Origin: RBG-16-66-20 sp052386675
GTDB lineage: Bacteria > Pseudomonadota > Gammaproteobacteria > Burkholderiales > SG8-39
Reading direction: 5' to 3'
DNA length: 64,000 nt
NCBI GenBank assembly: GCA_052386675.1
Contig: JBQTJX010000021.1
Span: forward strand, 65,914 to 129,913
In this document: piece after piece, positions 34,063 through 41,952 of the stretch
How positions within the stretch are numbered: position 1 is the first letter of the stretch
Layout of the letters: every line of letters begins with the position of its first letter
Notes under the pieces: generated by a model
Databases searched by the model: none
Seen by the model: only the letters and a program-made list of their open reading frames with translations
Told to the model about the DNA's origin: nothing
Position numbers and translations under genes: made by a program

Positions 34063-34408
34063 CCCCGACGTCGCGTTGCTCGAAGACATGCTGCGGTTTG
34101 CTCGCGAGGCCATCGCTCTGGTGGATGGGATAGGGTTCGAGGACTATTCCGGCGACGCGATGCGGCGGCGCGCGCTGGAACGGGTCCTGGAGCTGATGGG
34201 CGAGGTCGCTCGCAAGGTAAGCGACGTTCGACAGGGGCGCCATGCCGAGGTGCCTTGGAGAAAGCTGGTAGGCCAGAGAAACATCCTCGCCCATATGTAC
34301 GGTCGCGTGGACCAATTCCAGTTGTACAGAACCGCGACCGAGGATCTGCAGGCTCTGGTGGAGACCGTGATCAGGATTCTCGAGGAACCGGACGATGCCG
34401 CTCGCTGA
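34049..34408 (+). CDS. HEPN/HepT-type toxin (DUF86)
   Basis: A 119-residue all-helical protein. The RNase/AMPylation motif R-x4-H-x-Y is complete: R77, H82, Y84 in QRNILAHMYG. The region around LEDMLRFAREAIALVDG and RALERVLELMGEVARKVSD is the DUF86 pattern. It is expected to be an RNase toxin silenced by modification of Y84 by the upstream nucleotidyltransferase. The 14-bp overlap on both sides (with the upstream antitoxin and with the downstream diguanylate cyclase) shows a compact arrangement. Confidence 0.83.
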   Translation: MNRDDPDVALLEDMLRFAREAIALVDGIGFEDYSGDAMRRRALERVLELMGEVARKVSDVRQGRHAEVPWRKLVGQRNILAHMYGRVDQFQLYRTATEDLQALVETVIRILEEPDDAAR

Positions 34409-35627
34409 GCTGCGCGCCTCCCTGCGCATCCTCGCCGCCCCGGCCGCGATTTTCGCGCTCACCGCGCTCCTCGCCGCGTTCGCGCCGCCTCTGCCGGCGT
34501 CCCTCGCCGGCCTGTACGCCCTCGGTCCCTACGCCGCGCTCGGTGCCGCCTGCGCGGTGTGCCTGTGGTTCAACCGCGGCCGCGATTTCGTGCTGGCGCT
34601 GTCCATCCTCGTTGCCTTCGCCGGCTGGCGCTTCGCGCTCGGCTGGGGCGCGGGCGAGGTGCCGGCGAAGGCCGCCTACGCGGCGATGGTGCTGCTGGTG
34701 CCGCTGAACGCGCTGCTCGCCTTCGCGTTCCCGGAGCGCGGCGTGCGCTACCACGGCAGCTGGCGCTGGCTGGTGCTGATCGCGGCCGAGGCGCTGCTGG
34801 TGCTGTGGATCGGTTCATCGGGGCGCAGCTCGATGTCGGGCGCGGCCTGGCAGGGGATCCTGAACCACTGGCTGGTCAACGGACCCCCGGTGCCCCTCGC
34901 CGGGCGCATCCTGCTCGGCGCCGCGTTCGCGCTCGCCGCGTGGCGCTGCTTCCCGGACTACCGGCCGCTGCAGGTGGGCACCGCGGGCGCGGTGCTGATC
35001 TATTTCGCGGGCTGCCACTGGGCGGCCAGCGACGCCACGGCGGCGCTGTTCGTCTCCGCCGCCGGCATCGCGATCGTGGTCGCGGTGATCCAGGAATCGC
35101 ACAGCATGGCCTTCCGCGACGGCCTCACCGGGCTGCCCAACCGGCGGGCGCTGGAAGACGCCCTGAAAGCGCTCGGGCCGCAGTACACGCTCGCCATGGC
35201 CGATGTGGACCACTTCAAGGGCTTCAACGACACCCATGGCCACGACATCGGCGACCAGGTGCTGCGGCTGGTGGCCTCGCGGCTGGCCGAAGTGCAGGGC
35301 GGCGGCAAGGCCTTCCGCTACGGCGGCGAGGAGTTCACCGTGCTCTTCCCGGACACGGCGGTGGAGGACGCGCTGCCGCACCTCGAGGCGATTCGCGAAT
35401 CAGTCGAGCACTACCGCATGGCCATGCGCGGCGAGGACCGGCCCAAGGATGTGAAGAAGGGCAGCCAGAAGCGGGGCGCGGCGGAGGTGGAGAAGACGCT
35501 GTCGGTCACCATTTCCATCGGCGCCGCGGGCCCGAAGGAAGGCGAGAAGCCGGAACTGGTGCTCAAGGCCGCGGACGAAGCGCTGTACCGCGCCAAAGAG
35601 GGCGGCCGGAACCGGGTCAGCCTGTGA
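34395..35627 (+). CDS. Membrane diguanylate cyclase (GGDEF)
   Basis: Signalling protein of 410 residues. About seven hydrophobic segments span residues 5-235, forming an uncharacterised membrane sensor. The GGDEF domain runs from about 245, with DGLTGLPNRRALEDAL, ADVDHFKGFNDTHGHDIGD and the active site YGGEEF. It probably makes cyclic di-GMP. The domain has an insert of about 30 basic residues (DRPKDVKKGSQKRGAAEVE) before the last strand, which is unusual. It overlaps the HEPN gene by 14 bp and is coupled to arfB by a GTGA overlap. Confidence 0.87.
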   Translation: MPLAELRASLRILAAPAAIFALTALLAAFAPPLPASLAGLYALGPYAALGAACAVCLWFNRGRDFVLALSILVAFAGWRFALGWGAGEVPAKAAYAAMVLLVPLNALLAFAFPERGVRYHGSWRWLVLIAAEALLVLWIGSSGRSSMSGAAWQGILNHWLVNGPPVPLAGRILLGAAFALAAWRCFPDYRPLQVGTAGAVLIYFAGCHWAASDATAALFVSAAGIAIVVAVIQESHSMAFRDGLTGLPNRRALEDALKALGPQYTLAMADVDHFKGFNDTHGHDIGDQVLRLVASRLAEVQGGGKAFRYGGEEFTVLFPDTAVEDALPHLEAIRESVEHYRMAMRGEDRPKDVKKGSQKRGAAEVEKTLSVTISIGAAGPKEGEKPELVLKAADEALYRAKEGGRNRVSL

Positions 35628-36028
35628 GCGTGCCCATCCGCATCCCCGAGAGCGAGATGGACTTCACCGCGGTGCGCGCGCAGGGCGCGGGCGGCCAGAA
35701 CGTGAACAAGGTGTCCAACGCGGTGCACCTGCGCTTCGATGTCCGGGCCTCGTCCCTGCCCGAAGGCGTGAAGGCGCGCCTGCTCGCGCGCGGCGACCAG
35801 CGCATCACGCGCGAGGGCGTGGTGGTGATCAAGTCGCAGCAGCATCGCAGCCTGGAGATGAACCGGGCGGACGCCATCGTGCGCCTGCACGCGCTGGTGC
35901 AGGCGGCGGCGCACGTGCCGAAGAAGCGGCGCGCGACGAAACCGAGTCGCGGTGCGCGGGAACGGCGCATGGAAGGCAAGCGCATCCGCGGCCAGGTGAA
36001 GGCGCAGCGCAAGAAGGTGTACGACTAG
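35624..36028 (+). CDS. arfB: Alternative ribosome-rescue factor / peptidyl-tRNA hydrolase
   Basis: Release-factor-like protein of 134 residues that hydrolyses peptidyl-tRNA on stalled ribosomes. The catalytic GGQ is in VRAQGAGGQNVNKVSNAVHL. The basic C-terminal tail (KKRRATKPSRGARERRMEGK and onward), which inserts into the empty mRNA channel, is characteristic of ArfB/YaeJ. The GTG start overlaps the cyclase stop (GTGA). It was chosen because it puts SVPIRIPESEM ahead of the domain, as in relatives. Confidence 0.9.
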   Translation: MSVPIRIPESEMDFTAVRAQGAGGQNVNKVSNAVHLRFDVRASSLPEGVKARLLARGDQRITREGVVVIKSQQHRSLEMNRADAIVRLHALVQAAAHVPKKRRATKPSRGARERRMEGKRIRGQVKAQRKKVYD

Positions 36029-36032
36029 GCCC

Positions 36033-36629
36033 TCAGCGCCGCGGCGCGCGGCACTTTTCCATGTCCTCTTCGGTCATCACCGGCTTGTAGACGCACTGCG
36101 AGTCGGACTGCTGGCCCAGTTTCGCGGGCGGCGAGGCGGCCGGGGCCTGGACCGGCCGCGACGGGGCTTTCGCCTGCGGCCTGGAGGGTGAAACGGCGGG
36201 CGCGGCCGGCGGCGGTGCGGCCATCGGTCCGGCCGGCGGCGTGCCGGTCCACTCCCAGGTGTCCACTTTCCAGGCGTTGCCTTCCATCTGGAACTTCACC
36301 TCGGCGTACATCTGCTGCCGGCCCATGAACTCGCCCGTGCCGGTGGCGCGCAGCACGGCGCTTTTTCCGCCGGGCGCGACCCGCTTGCCGGTGACGGTGT
36401 AGGTCCGCGGCATCAGGCCGCTCATCATCTTGAAGAACGCGTCCTTCTCGGCCTTGGGCATGCCGGCAAGTTCGGCCTTGCGGGGAGCGGTCGCGTATGC
36501 GAGCGCGGCATCGGAATTGGCTGCGAGGGCGGCGGCGTGGAGCTTTGCGTAGACGGATTCGATGGGTTCCTGCGCGGGCGCCGCCAGGGGAAGCCAGAGG
36601 ACGAGGGCGGCCAGTGCAAGGCGTTTCAT
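36033..36629 (-). CDS. Secreted proline-rich protein of unknown function
   Basis: A 198-residue protein. A signal peptide is clear (MKRLALAALVLWLPLAAPAQ). The central part (about 25-135) looks like a DUF4864-like or NTF2-like alpha/beta fold with KFQMEGNAWKVDTWEW. A Pro/Ala-rich linker (about 140-175) and a short tail with a single cysteine (SDSQCVYKPV) and one more near the end (EKCRAPRR) follow. Role unknown; it is probably periplasmic. It converges with arfB. Confidence 0.6.
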   Translation of the reverse strand: MKRLALAALVLWLPLAAPAQEPIESVYAKLHAAALAANSDAALAYATAPRKAELAGMPKAEKDAFFKMMSGLMPRTYTVTGKRVAPGGKSAVLRATGTGEFMGRQQMYAEVKFQMEGNAWKVDTWEWTGTPPAGPMAAPPPAAPAVSPSRPQAKAPSRPVQAPAASPPAKLGQQSDSQCVYKPVMTEEDMEKCRAPRR

Positions 36630-36696
36630 CCGCGCAGCTTAGTCCAACTCGCGCACGGTGTACCATCGCGCCCTGCTTTTGCACCCGGGACACCCC

Positions 36697-37239
36697 ATGA
36701 GCCTGCCCCCGCCGGCGCCCCGCCGGCACCTGCATACCCGAAGCATCGAGTGCCGCGGCTACGAGCGCGAGGACGGCCTGTTCGACATCGAGGCCAGCAT
36801 CGTCGACCAGAAGACCTACGACGTGGAGGAGCCCTACCGTGGCCACCGACCCGCGGGCGCGCACGTGCACGACATGGAACTGCGCCTGACGCTGGACCGG
36901 ACCATGACGGTGCGCGACATCGAGGTCACCACCAACCACGCTCCGTATGACATTTGCCCTTCGGTGGCGCCGGGCTACAAGGCGCTCATTGGCGCCAGGG
37001 TGGGCGGCGGCTGGAGGAAGGCGGTGACCGAGGCGGTCGGCCGCACCAAGGGCTGCACCCACATCACCGAGCTGCTCATGCCCGCGGCGACGGTGGCGTT
37101 CCAGACCATGGGCAACTGGCGCACCTCGCCTTCCACCGACACGCAGAAGCCCGGCTTCATCGACGGCTGCAAGGCCTGGGACTCCAGCAGCCACGTCGTG
37201 AGGCGCCTCTACCCCCTGCACTACAAGGGCCCGGCGTAG
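36697..37239 (+). CDS. DUF2889 domain protein
   Basis: A 180-residue protein matching DUF2889: RRHLHTRSIECRGYEREDGLFDI, then GAHVHDMELRLTLD and HAPYDICPSVAPGYKALIG, and the conserved TKGCTHITELLMPAATVAFQ with cysteine and histidine. DUF2889 proteins are common in betaproteobacteria, and their function is unknown. The start MSLPPPAPRR was chosen because the longer frame from 36658 adds only a poor, non-conserved extension. Histidine and cysteine placement suggests metal binding. Confidence 0.85.
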   Translation: MSLPPPAPRRHLHTRSIECRGYEREDGLFDIEASIVDQKTYDVEEPYRGHRPAGAHVHDMELRLTLDRTMTVRDIEVTTNHAPYDICPSVAPGYKALIGARVGGGWRKAVTEAVGRTKGCTHITELLMPAATVAFQTMGNWRTSPSTDTQKPGFIDGCKAWDSSSHVVRRLYPLHYKGPA

Positions 37240-37263
37240 AAAACAGGGGCGTAGACTCGCGTC

Positions 37264-37617
37264 ATGAGAACCATCCTCGACGAGCAGCACATCCATCCCG
37301 CGGTGCGCGACAAGGTCGCGACGCTGCACGCCGATATCGTGAAGGAAGTGCGGGAGGCGATCGCGGCCAATGCCATCGTGGTCGTCGGCATGGCCGGAAA
37401 TCCACAGGTGGGAAAGGCCCGCCGGCTGCTGCAGGCCGCGAATCTTCCATTCAAATACCTGGAATACGGCAGCTACCTCTCGCTCTGGCGCCGCCGCAAC
37501 GCGCTCAAGATGTGGACCGGCTGGCCCACCTTCCCGATGGTATTCGTCAACGGCGTCCTCGTGGGCGGCGCGAGCGACCTGCAGAAACTCCTCGCCAGCG
37601 GCGAGCTCAAAAAGTAA
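37264..37617 (+). CDS. Glutaredoxin-like protein lacking all cysteines
   Basis: A 117-residue protein with the monothiol glutaredoxin layout. VVVGMAGNPQVGKARRLLQ lies where the family has KGTPxxPxCGFS. Then come YLEYGSYLSLWRRRN, the cis-Pro/TVP-like WPTFPMVFVNG and the glutathione-binding LVGGASDLQKLL. No cysteine occurs anywhere in the protein, so redox activity through a CGFS thiol is impossible. It may be a degenerate or repurposed glutathione- or iron-sulphur-binding protein. The gene is directly before the palindromic repeat at 37641. Confidence 0.72.
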   Translation: MRTILDEQHIHPAVRDKVATLHADIVKEVREAIAANAIVVVGMAGNPQVGKARRLLQAANLPFKYLEYGSYLSLWRRRNALKMWTGWPTFPMVFVNGVLVGGASDLQKLLASGELKK

Positions 37618-37640
37618 TCAGAAAAATAATCAGAAATAAT

Positions 37641-37691
37641 CAGGGACAGTCCACGATATTCGGCAGAGCGGAATATCGTGGACTGTCCCTG
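37641..37691. repeat. REP-like 21-bp inverted repeat with T-tract (bidirectional terminator)
   Basis: Arms 37641-37661 and 37671-37691 are perfect 21-base inverted repeats, with a 9-base loop. The arm starts CAGGGACAGTCCACG. A run of five T follows on the plus strand and A-rich bases precede it. It lies between convergent genes (glutaredoxin-like and molybdenum hydroxylase), so it is a likely bidirectional terminator and the best-formed member of the repeat family. Confidence 0.88.
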
Positions 37692-37710
37692 TTTTTCTGG
37701 TTTTGAACTT

Positions 37711-40053
37711 TCAGGGCTTGGCGGAGTGGAGGGCGCGCCAGACGCGTTCGGGGGTGGCGGGCATGTCGAAGTGGCGGATGCCGCGCTCCGACAGGGCGTC
37801 GACGATGGCGTTCATCACCGAGGTGAGGGCGCCGGCGCAACCGGCTTCGCCGCAGCCCTTGGCCCCCAGCGGGTTGGTCTTTGCCGGCACCGGATGGCTG
37901 GTGAAGCCGATGTCCGGGGGCGCGTCGTCGGCGCGCGGCATGGCGTAGTCCATGAACGATCCGGTGAGCAGCTGCCCGGTGTCGTCGTAGCGCGCGGTTT
38001 CCATCAGCGTCTGGCCGATGCCCTGCACCACGCCGCCGTGGATCTGCCCCGCCACCAGCAGCGGGTTGACCACGGTGCCGAAGTCGTTCACCGAGTGATA
38101 GCGCACCACCTGCGTGACGCCGGTCTCCGGGTCGATCTCGACTTCCGCGACGTGGCAGCCGTTGGGGAACGCCGACGGGATGATCTCGGTGACGTGGGTG
38201 ACATCGAGCATGCCCGGATGCTTCGCCGCCAGATCCGTGAGCGCCACCGCGCGATCGGTGCCCGCGACCACGAAGCGGCCCTCTCCGGCGCGGATCTCGA
38301 ACTCGATGTCGGCGGGCGCGGCTTCCAGGTCCGTCGCCGCCAGTTCACGGCCCTGCGCGACCACTTTCACCGCGGCCTCGGCGATGGCCGCGCCGCTCAT
38401 CATCATGGAGCGCGAGCCGCCGGTGCCGCCGCCGTGCACCAGCAGGTCGGAATCGCCCTGCACCAGGCGGATGCGTTCGAAAGGCACGCCCAGGCGCGCC
38501 GCCAGCACCTGCGCGAACGGCGCGGCGTGGCCCTGGCCATAGTCCAGCGTGCCGGTGATGATGGTCACGTCGCCCGCATTCTTGTCGCCCGTCTCGAAGC
38601 GAACGCCGCCCATTTCCTTGCCCGGCGGCGCGGTGACCTCTAGGTAGCTGCCCACGCCCAGGCCGCGCAATTTGCCGCGCGCACGGCTCCCGGCCTTGCG
38701 TGCCGCGAATCCCGCCACGTCCGCCGACGCCAGCGCTTTCTCCAGGACGATGCCGAACTCGCCGCTGTCGTAGACCATGTCCGAGGCGGCCTTGAAGGGC
38801 ATCTCCTCCGGGCGGATGTGGTTGCGGCGGCGCAGCTCCAGCCGGTCGATGCCCATCGCCGCGGCGGCGTTGTCGATCAGCCGCTCCATGTAGTAATTGG
38901 CCTCGGGACGGCCGGCGCCGCGGTAGGGGCCCACCGGCGTGGTGTTGGTGAAGGCGACTTTCGTCGTCACCTGCAAAAGCGGGGTGCGGTACACGCCGGG
39001 TGAGTTCTTCACCGCGTTCAAGGACGGCGGCATCGGCGCCACCGGATTGAGCCAGGCGCCGACGTTGCCGGTGCCGGTGATGCGCAGCGCGAGGAAGGCC
39101 CCGGATTTGTCCAGCGCCAGTTCCGCGGTCATCTCGTGGTCGCGGCCGTGGTGGTCGGAGACGAAGCTCCCCGAACGCTCGTCGGTCCACTTCACCGGGC
39201 GACCCAGGGCACGCGACGCGTGCGCCAGGCACACGTACTCCGGGTAGATGTAGCCCTTCATGCCGAAGGAACCGCCGACGTTGTGGGTGCGGATGCGGAC
39301 TTTCTCCGGGGCGAGGCCCAGGATGTCGGCCAGCTGCCCCTTCATGCCGAACACGCCCTGGCCCGGCGCGGTGAAGGTGACGCGGCCGGCGGCGTCCCAG
39401 GCGCAGATCGCGGCGCGCGGCTCCAGGGCCGCCACCACCAGGCGCGTGTTGCGCAAGGACAGCTTCTCGACATGCGCGGCCGCGGCGAAGGCGGCGGACA
39501 CCTTCGCCTCGTCGCCGTAGTGGTAGTCGCAGGCCACGTTGTTCGGCACGTCGTCGTAAAGCTGCGGCGCGCCGGGCTTCACCGCCTCGCTGGAGAGCGT
39601 CACCGCGGGCAGGGGCTCGATGTCCAGCTCCACCGCTTCCGCGGCGTCGCGCGCCTGCAGCGCGGTTTCGGCGATGACGCAGGCGACCGGGTCGCCGACA
39701 TAGCGCACGCGGTCCTTCGCCAGCGACTTGCGCTCGGGCTTCTTCATCGGCGAGCCGTCGCGGTTCAGCAGCGGCGCCACGCACTTGTGCGAGCCGTAGG
39801 CGGCAAGGTCCGCGGCGGTGATCACCGCCAGCACGCCGGGCATGGCCTTCGCCACGGTCGCATCGATGCCGCGCAGGACGCCGTGCGCGTGGTTGCTGCG
39901 CACCATGCAGGCATAGGCCTGGCCGGGCTCGTTCAGGTCGTCGGTATAGCGGCCTTCGCCGCGCAGGAGGACCGGGTCTTCGGTTCGGGTAACGGGCTGG
40001 CCGACGCCGTAGCGGGCCAGGGCAAGCGCGTCTGCATCGTTGGGCGAGTTCAT
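37711..40053 (-). CDS. Molybdenum hydroxylase large subunit (xanthine/CO dehydrogenase family)
   Basis: A 780-residue catalytic subunit that binds molybdopterin-cytosine dinucleotide. N-terminal GQPVTRTEDPVLLRGEGRYTDD and then GGSFGMKG (cofactor binding) are present. VGPYRGAGRPEANY corresponds to the form-II (AYRGAGR-type) signature, not the CO-specific AYXCSFR. The C-terminal GAKGCGEAGCAG carries the catalytic Glu. Neither the FAD subunit nor the 2Fe-2S subunit is adjacent, so it either works with partners elsewhere or is a stand-alone type. The start at MNSPNDADAL (40053) avoids a poor N-terminal extension to 40134. Confidence 0.85.
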   Translation of the reverse strand: MNSPNDADALALARYGVGQPVTRTEDPVLLRGEGRYTDDLNEPGQAYACMVRSNHAHGVLRGIDATVAKAMPGVLAVITAADLAAYGSHKCVAPLLNRDGSPMKKPERKSLAKDRVRYVGDPVACVIAETALQARDAAEAVELDIEPLPAVTLSSEAVKPGAPQLYDDVPNNVACDYHYGDEAKVSAAFAAAAHVEKLSLRNTRLVVAALEPRAAICAWDAAGRVTFTAPGQGVFGMKGQLADILGLAPEKVRIRTHNVGGSFGMKGYIYPEYVCLAHASRALGRPVKWTDERSGSFVSDHHGRDHEMTAELALDKSGAFLALRITGTGNVGAWLNPVAPMPPSLNAVKNSPGVYRTPLLQVTTKVAFTNTTPVGPYRGAGRPEANYYMERLIDNAAAAMGIDRLELRRRNHIRPEEMPFKAASDMVYDSGEFGIVLEKALASADVAGFAARKAGSRARGKLRGLGVGSYLEVTAPPGKEMGGVRFETGDKNAGDVTIITGTLDYGQGHAAPFAQVLAARLGVPFERIRLVQGDSDLLVHGGGTGGSRSMMMSGAAIAEAAVKVVAQGRELAATDLEAAPADIEFEIRAGEGRFVVAGTDRAVALTDLAAKHPGMLDVTHVTEIIPSAFPNGCHVAEVEIDPETGVTQVVRYHSVNDFGTVVNPLLVAGQIHGGVVQGIGQTLMETARYDDTGQLLTGSFMDYAMPRADDAPPDIGFTSHPVPAKTNPLGAKGCGEAGCAGALTSVMNAIVDALSERGIRHFDMPATPERVWRALHSAKP

Positions 40054-40099
40054 GGGGCGATTATCGCAGGCGGGGCCAGTGCTGCGACAATCCCTGTCC

Positions 40100-40438
40100 A
40101 TGGCGAGCACGAGAAAGAAGAAACACCACCACAACGTCTACGTCATCGAGCTGGACGGCCGGGTGCTGGACCACGCCCGGTTCCGCAATGCCAACCCGGA
40201 CCGCGACATGCTGAAGCCCTGCGTCTACGTCGGCTGCACCGGCCTCACGCCCGAGAAGCGCTTCGAGAAGCACAAGGCGGGTATCCGCGCCAACAGCTAC
40301 GTCGAGCGCTACGGCACCCGCCTGCTGCCCAGGCTCTACGCCTACGCCAACCCGATGCCCTACAACGCGGCGCGGGACATGGAGGTGGAGCTGGCGATCG
40401 CGCTGCGCGCCGAGGGCTACGCCGTCTGGCAGGCCTAG
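40100..40438 (+). CDS. GIY-YIG-like small protein
   Basis: A 112-residue protein. After a basic start (MASTRKKKHHHNVYVIELDG) the segment KPCVYVGCTGLTPEKRFEKHKAG resembles the GIY-YIG nuclease core (VYVG...R...H). The classic first GIY strand reads NVYVIEL, and the usual late catalytic Glu may be that in DMEVELAIALRAEG. A nuclease role is possible but unproven. It converges with the exonuclease gene with a 4-bp overlap of stop codons. Confidence 0.6.
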   Translation: MASTRKKKHHHNVYVIELDGRVLDHARFRNANPDRDMLKPCVYVGCTGLTPEKRFEKHKAGIRANSYVERYGTRLLPRLYAYANPMPYNAARDMEVELAIALRAEGYAVWQA

Positions 40439-41058
40439 ATTGGCAAGGACCGGCTGGCGCCGGGCAGGAGGTCGAATTCCTGGAAGCGCAGGTACAGTTC
40501 GCGGCAGATCCAGGCGTCCGTTGCGGCGTAGGTGATCTGCTGCTGTGTCAGGCGCGGCGCCGACCAGTTGGTGGTTTTCGCGCCCTTGGTGATCCGCGCC
40601 CCCAGGAATATCCCCGCCAGGTTGCGCAAGCCCGTCTGCTTCAGTCCATGGCGCTTGGCCACGAGGCCAAGGTCGGTGACCGACTGCGGCTCGAAGGGAA
40701 ACTGGTTCTTCAGCAGGCGCAGGTCGTCGGCCAGCGCCACCCCCGAGACCGTGATGCGCGGCTCGGCGAGCACGCGCGCGAGCACCGCCGAGCAATCCAG
40801 CCGCAGGAGCGGAAACAGGTACACCGCGCGCGCCGTGGCCACCTGCGCCAGCGCCGGCGGGTAGCTCTCGCCGGGCCGGAACGCGGGCCGCGTCTCGGTA
40901 TCGAAACCGATCACCGCTTCGTCGTGGATCTCCGCGGCCGCGCGCTCCAGCGCGCGCGCGTCTTCCACCAGCCGCACCTCGCCCTCCCAGCGCCGGATCG
41001 GCAGGTTCGCCATCTCCTCCTTCGAGATGCTCCGGGGCAGGTGCGGCGGTAGCGGCAT
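40435..41058 (-). CDS. DEDDy 3-prime to 5-prime exonuclease, RNase D-like
   Basis: A 207-residue protein with the exonuclease motifs in order: VIGFDTETRPAF (Exo I, D-x-E), GVALADDLRLL (Exo II Asp) and ITYAATDAWICREL (Exo III, Y-x3-D). It lacks the HRDC domains of RNase D and is nearer to small stand-alone exonucleases. It may act on RNA or DNA ends. The start MPLPPHLPRS (41058) was used, as the longer frame runs into the repeat at 41082. Confidence 0.82.
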   Translation of the reverse strand: MPLPPHLPRSISKEEMANLPIRRWEGEVRLVEDARALERAAAEIHDEAVIGFDTETRPAFRPGESYPPALAQVATARAVYLFPLLRLDCSAVLARVLAEPRITVSGVALADDLRLLKNQFPFEPQSVTDLGLVAKRHGLKQTGLRNLAGIFLGARITKGAKTTNWSAPRLTQQQITYAATDAWICRELYLRFQEFDLLPGASRSLPI

Positions 41059-41078
41059 GCCCCAGTGTAGATCAGGTG

Positions 41079-41103
41079 AAAACAGGGACAGTCCACGTTT
41101 TCC
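41079..41103. repeat. REP-like single arm, AACAGGGACAGTCCACG
   Basis: AAAACAGGGACAGTCCACG, followed by TTTTCC. One arm of the same family as 37641-37691, without an obvious second arm nearby. It lies between divergent exonuclease and PIN genes. Confidence 0.75.
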
Positions 41104-41140
41104 CCAGGATCGCAGCCGATGGGACGGTAAGCTTCGCCCC

Positions 41141-41584
41141 GTGCAGCGCCTCGTCCTGGATACCAACGTCTGGCTGGATTGGCTCGTGTTCGGCGACCCG
41201 TCGGCCGCGCCCATTCAGGCCGCCGTCAAGGCGGGGCGCGCCGTGATCCACACCGACCCGGCCTGCGAGGCGGAGTTCGTGCGCGTACTCGCCTACAAGC
41301 GCGCCAAACGCACGCTGGACGCCGCCGCGCAGGCGGCCTGCCACGCCAAAATGTGCACGATCGTACACATTCTGGACCCGGCCGAGGCGCACCCGCTGAT
41401 GCGCCTGCCCCAGTGCCGCGATCCCGATGACCAGAAGTTCCTGGACCTCGCGCGCGCCTGCGGCGCCGATTTCCTCGTCAGCCGCGACCGCGCGTTGCTG
41501 GAGATGGGGCGCCGCAAAGGCCGGCCGCTGCCCTTCGCCATCGTGACGCCGGCGGCGCTGGCGCACCGGTTATCCGACCAATAG
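41141..41584 (+). CDS. PIN-domain protein (TIGR00305-like), no adjacent antitoxin
   Basis: A 147-residue putative RNase. The PIN acids are in LVLDTNVWLDWLVFG (Asp), CRDPDDQKFLDLARACG (Asp/Glu cluster) and VSRDRALLEMGRR. Its antitoxin is not beside it, since the upstream gene is an exonuclease on the other strand and the downstream one is higB. The part AKMCTIVHIL (about residues 69-78) is encoded by the 20-bp palindrome at 41351-41370, which is unusual inside a coding sequence. GTG start. Confidence 0.78.
   Translation: MQRLVLDTNVWLDWLVFGDPSAAPIQAAVKAGRAVIHTDPACEAEFVRVLAYKRAKRTLDAAAQAACHAKMCTIVHILDPAEAHPLMRLPQCRDPDDQKFLDLARACGADFLVSRDRALLEMGRRKGRPLPFAIVTPAALAHRLSDQ
41351..41370. repeat. Dispersed palindrome ATGT-GCA-CGATCG-TAC-ACAT inside a PIN gene
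   Basis: Shares ATGT-N3-CGATCG-N3-ACAT with 14972-14991 and 48894-48913, and with the latter the longer CCAAAATGTGCACGATCG (reverse complement). It lies in frame in the PIN gene. Confidence 0.7.
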
Positions 41585-41662
41585 GCGTCAACCGGATGCC
41601 CGGTACAGTCGTTAGGCAGGAAGGTGTCTTCCAGGCTGTATCGTCATGCGTTACACTTCGCC

Positions 41663-41941
41663 GTGATTCGATCGTTCCGCCACAAGGGGCTGGAGCGATT
41701 CTTCCTGCACGGAAGCAAGGCCGGCATCCAGCCGGCGCATGCATCCAGATTGCAGCTGCAGCTCGGTCGACTGGATTCGGCCACGGGGCCGGCGGACATG
41801 GGCCTGCCGGGTTGGGGCCTGCATCCGCTGAAGGGCGTACTGGGCGGGAAGTGGGCGGTTTCCGTCAGCGGCAACTGGAGGCTGGTGTTTGCGTTTGTCG
41901 GCAAGGATGCCGTACTGGTGGACTACATCGACTATCACTAG
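41663..41941 (+). CDS. higB: HigB-type RelE-fold mRNA endonuclease toxin
   Basis: A 92-residue toxin. VIRSFRHKGLERFFLHGSK at the start, LPGWGLHPLKGVLGGKW and NWRLVFAFVGKDAVLVDYID near the end are the HigB (RelE superfamily) signatures. The GTG at 41663 was chosen over an ATG at 41624, because known HigB proteins begin at the MIRSFR-type position. A TACACT -10-like hexamer lies 6 bases upstream. It is followed by higA after 11 bp, in the toxin-first order. Confidence 0.9.
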   Translation: MIRSFRHKGLERFFLHGSKAGIQPAHASRLQLQLGRLDSATGPADMGLPGWGLHPLKGVLGGKWAVSVSGNWRLVFAFVGKDAVLVDYIDYH

Positions 41942-41952
41942 AAGGCCCGAGC

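Noticed and set aside
36537..36950. Frames crossing DUF2889 and the secreted protein in other phases
   Set aside because: Shadow frames with no motif; start and end do not fit ribosome sites.
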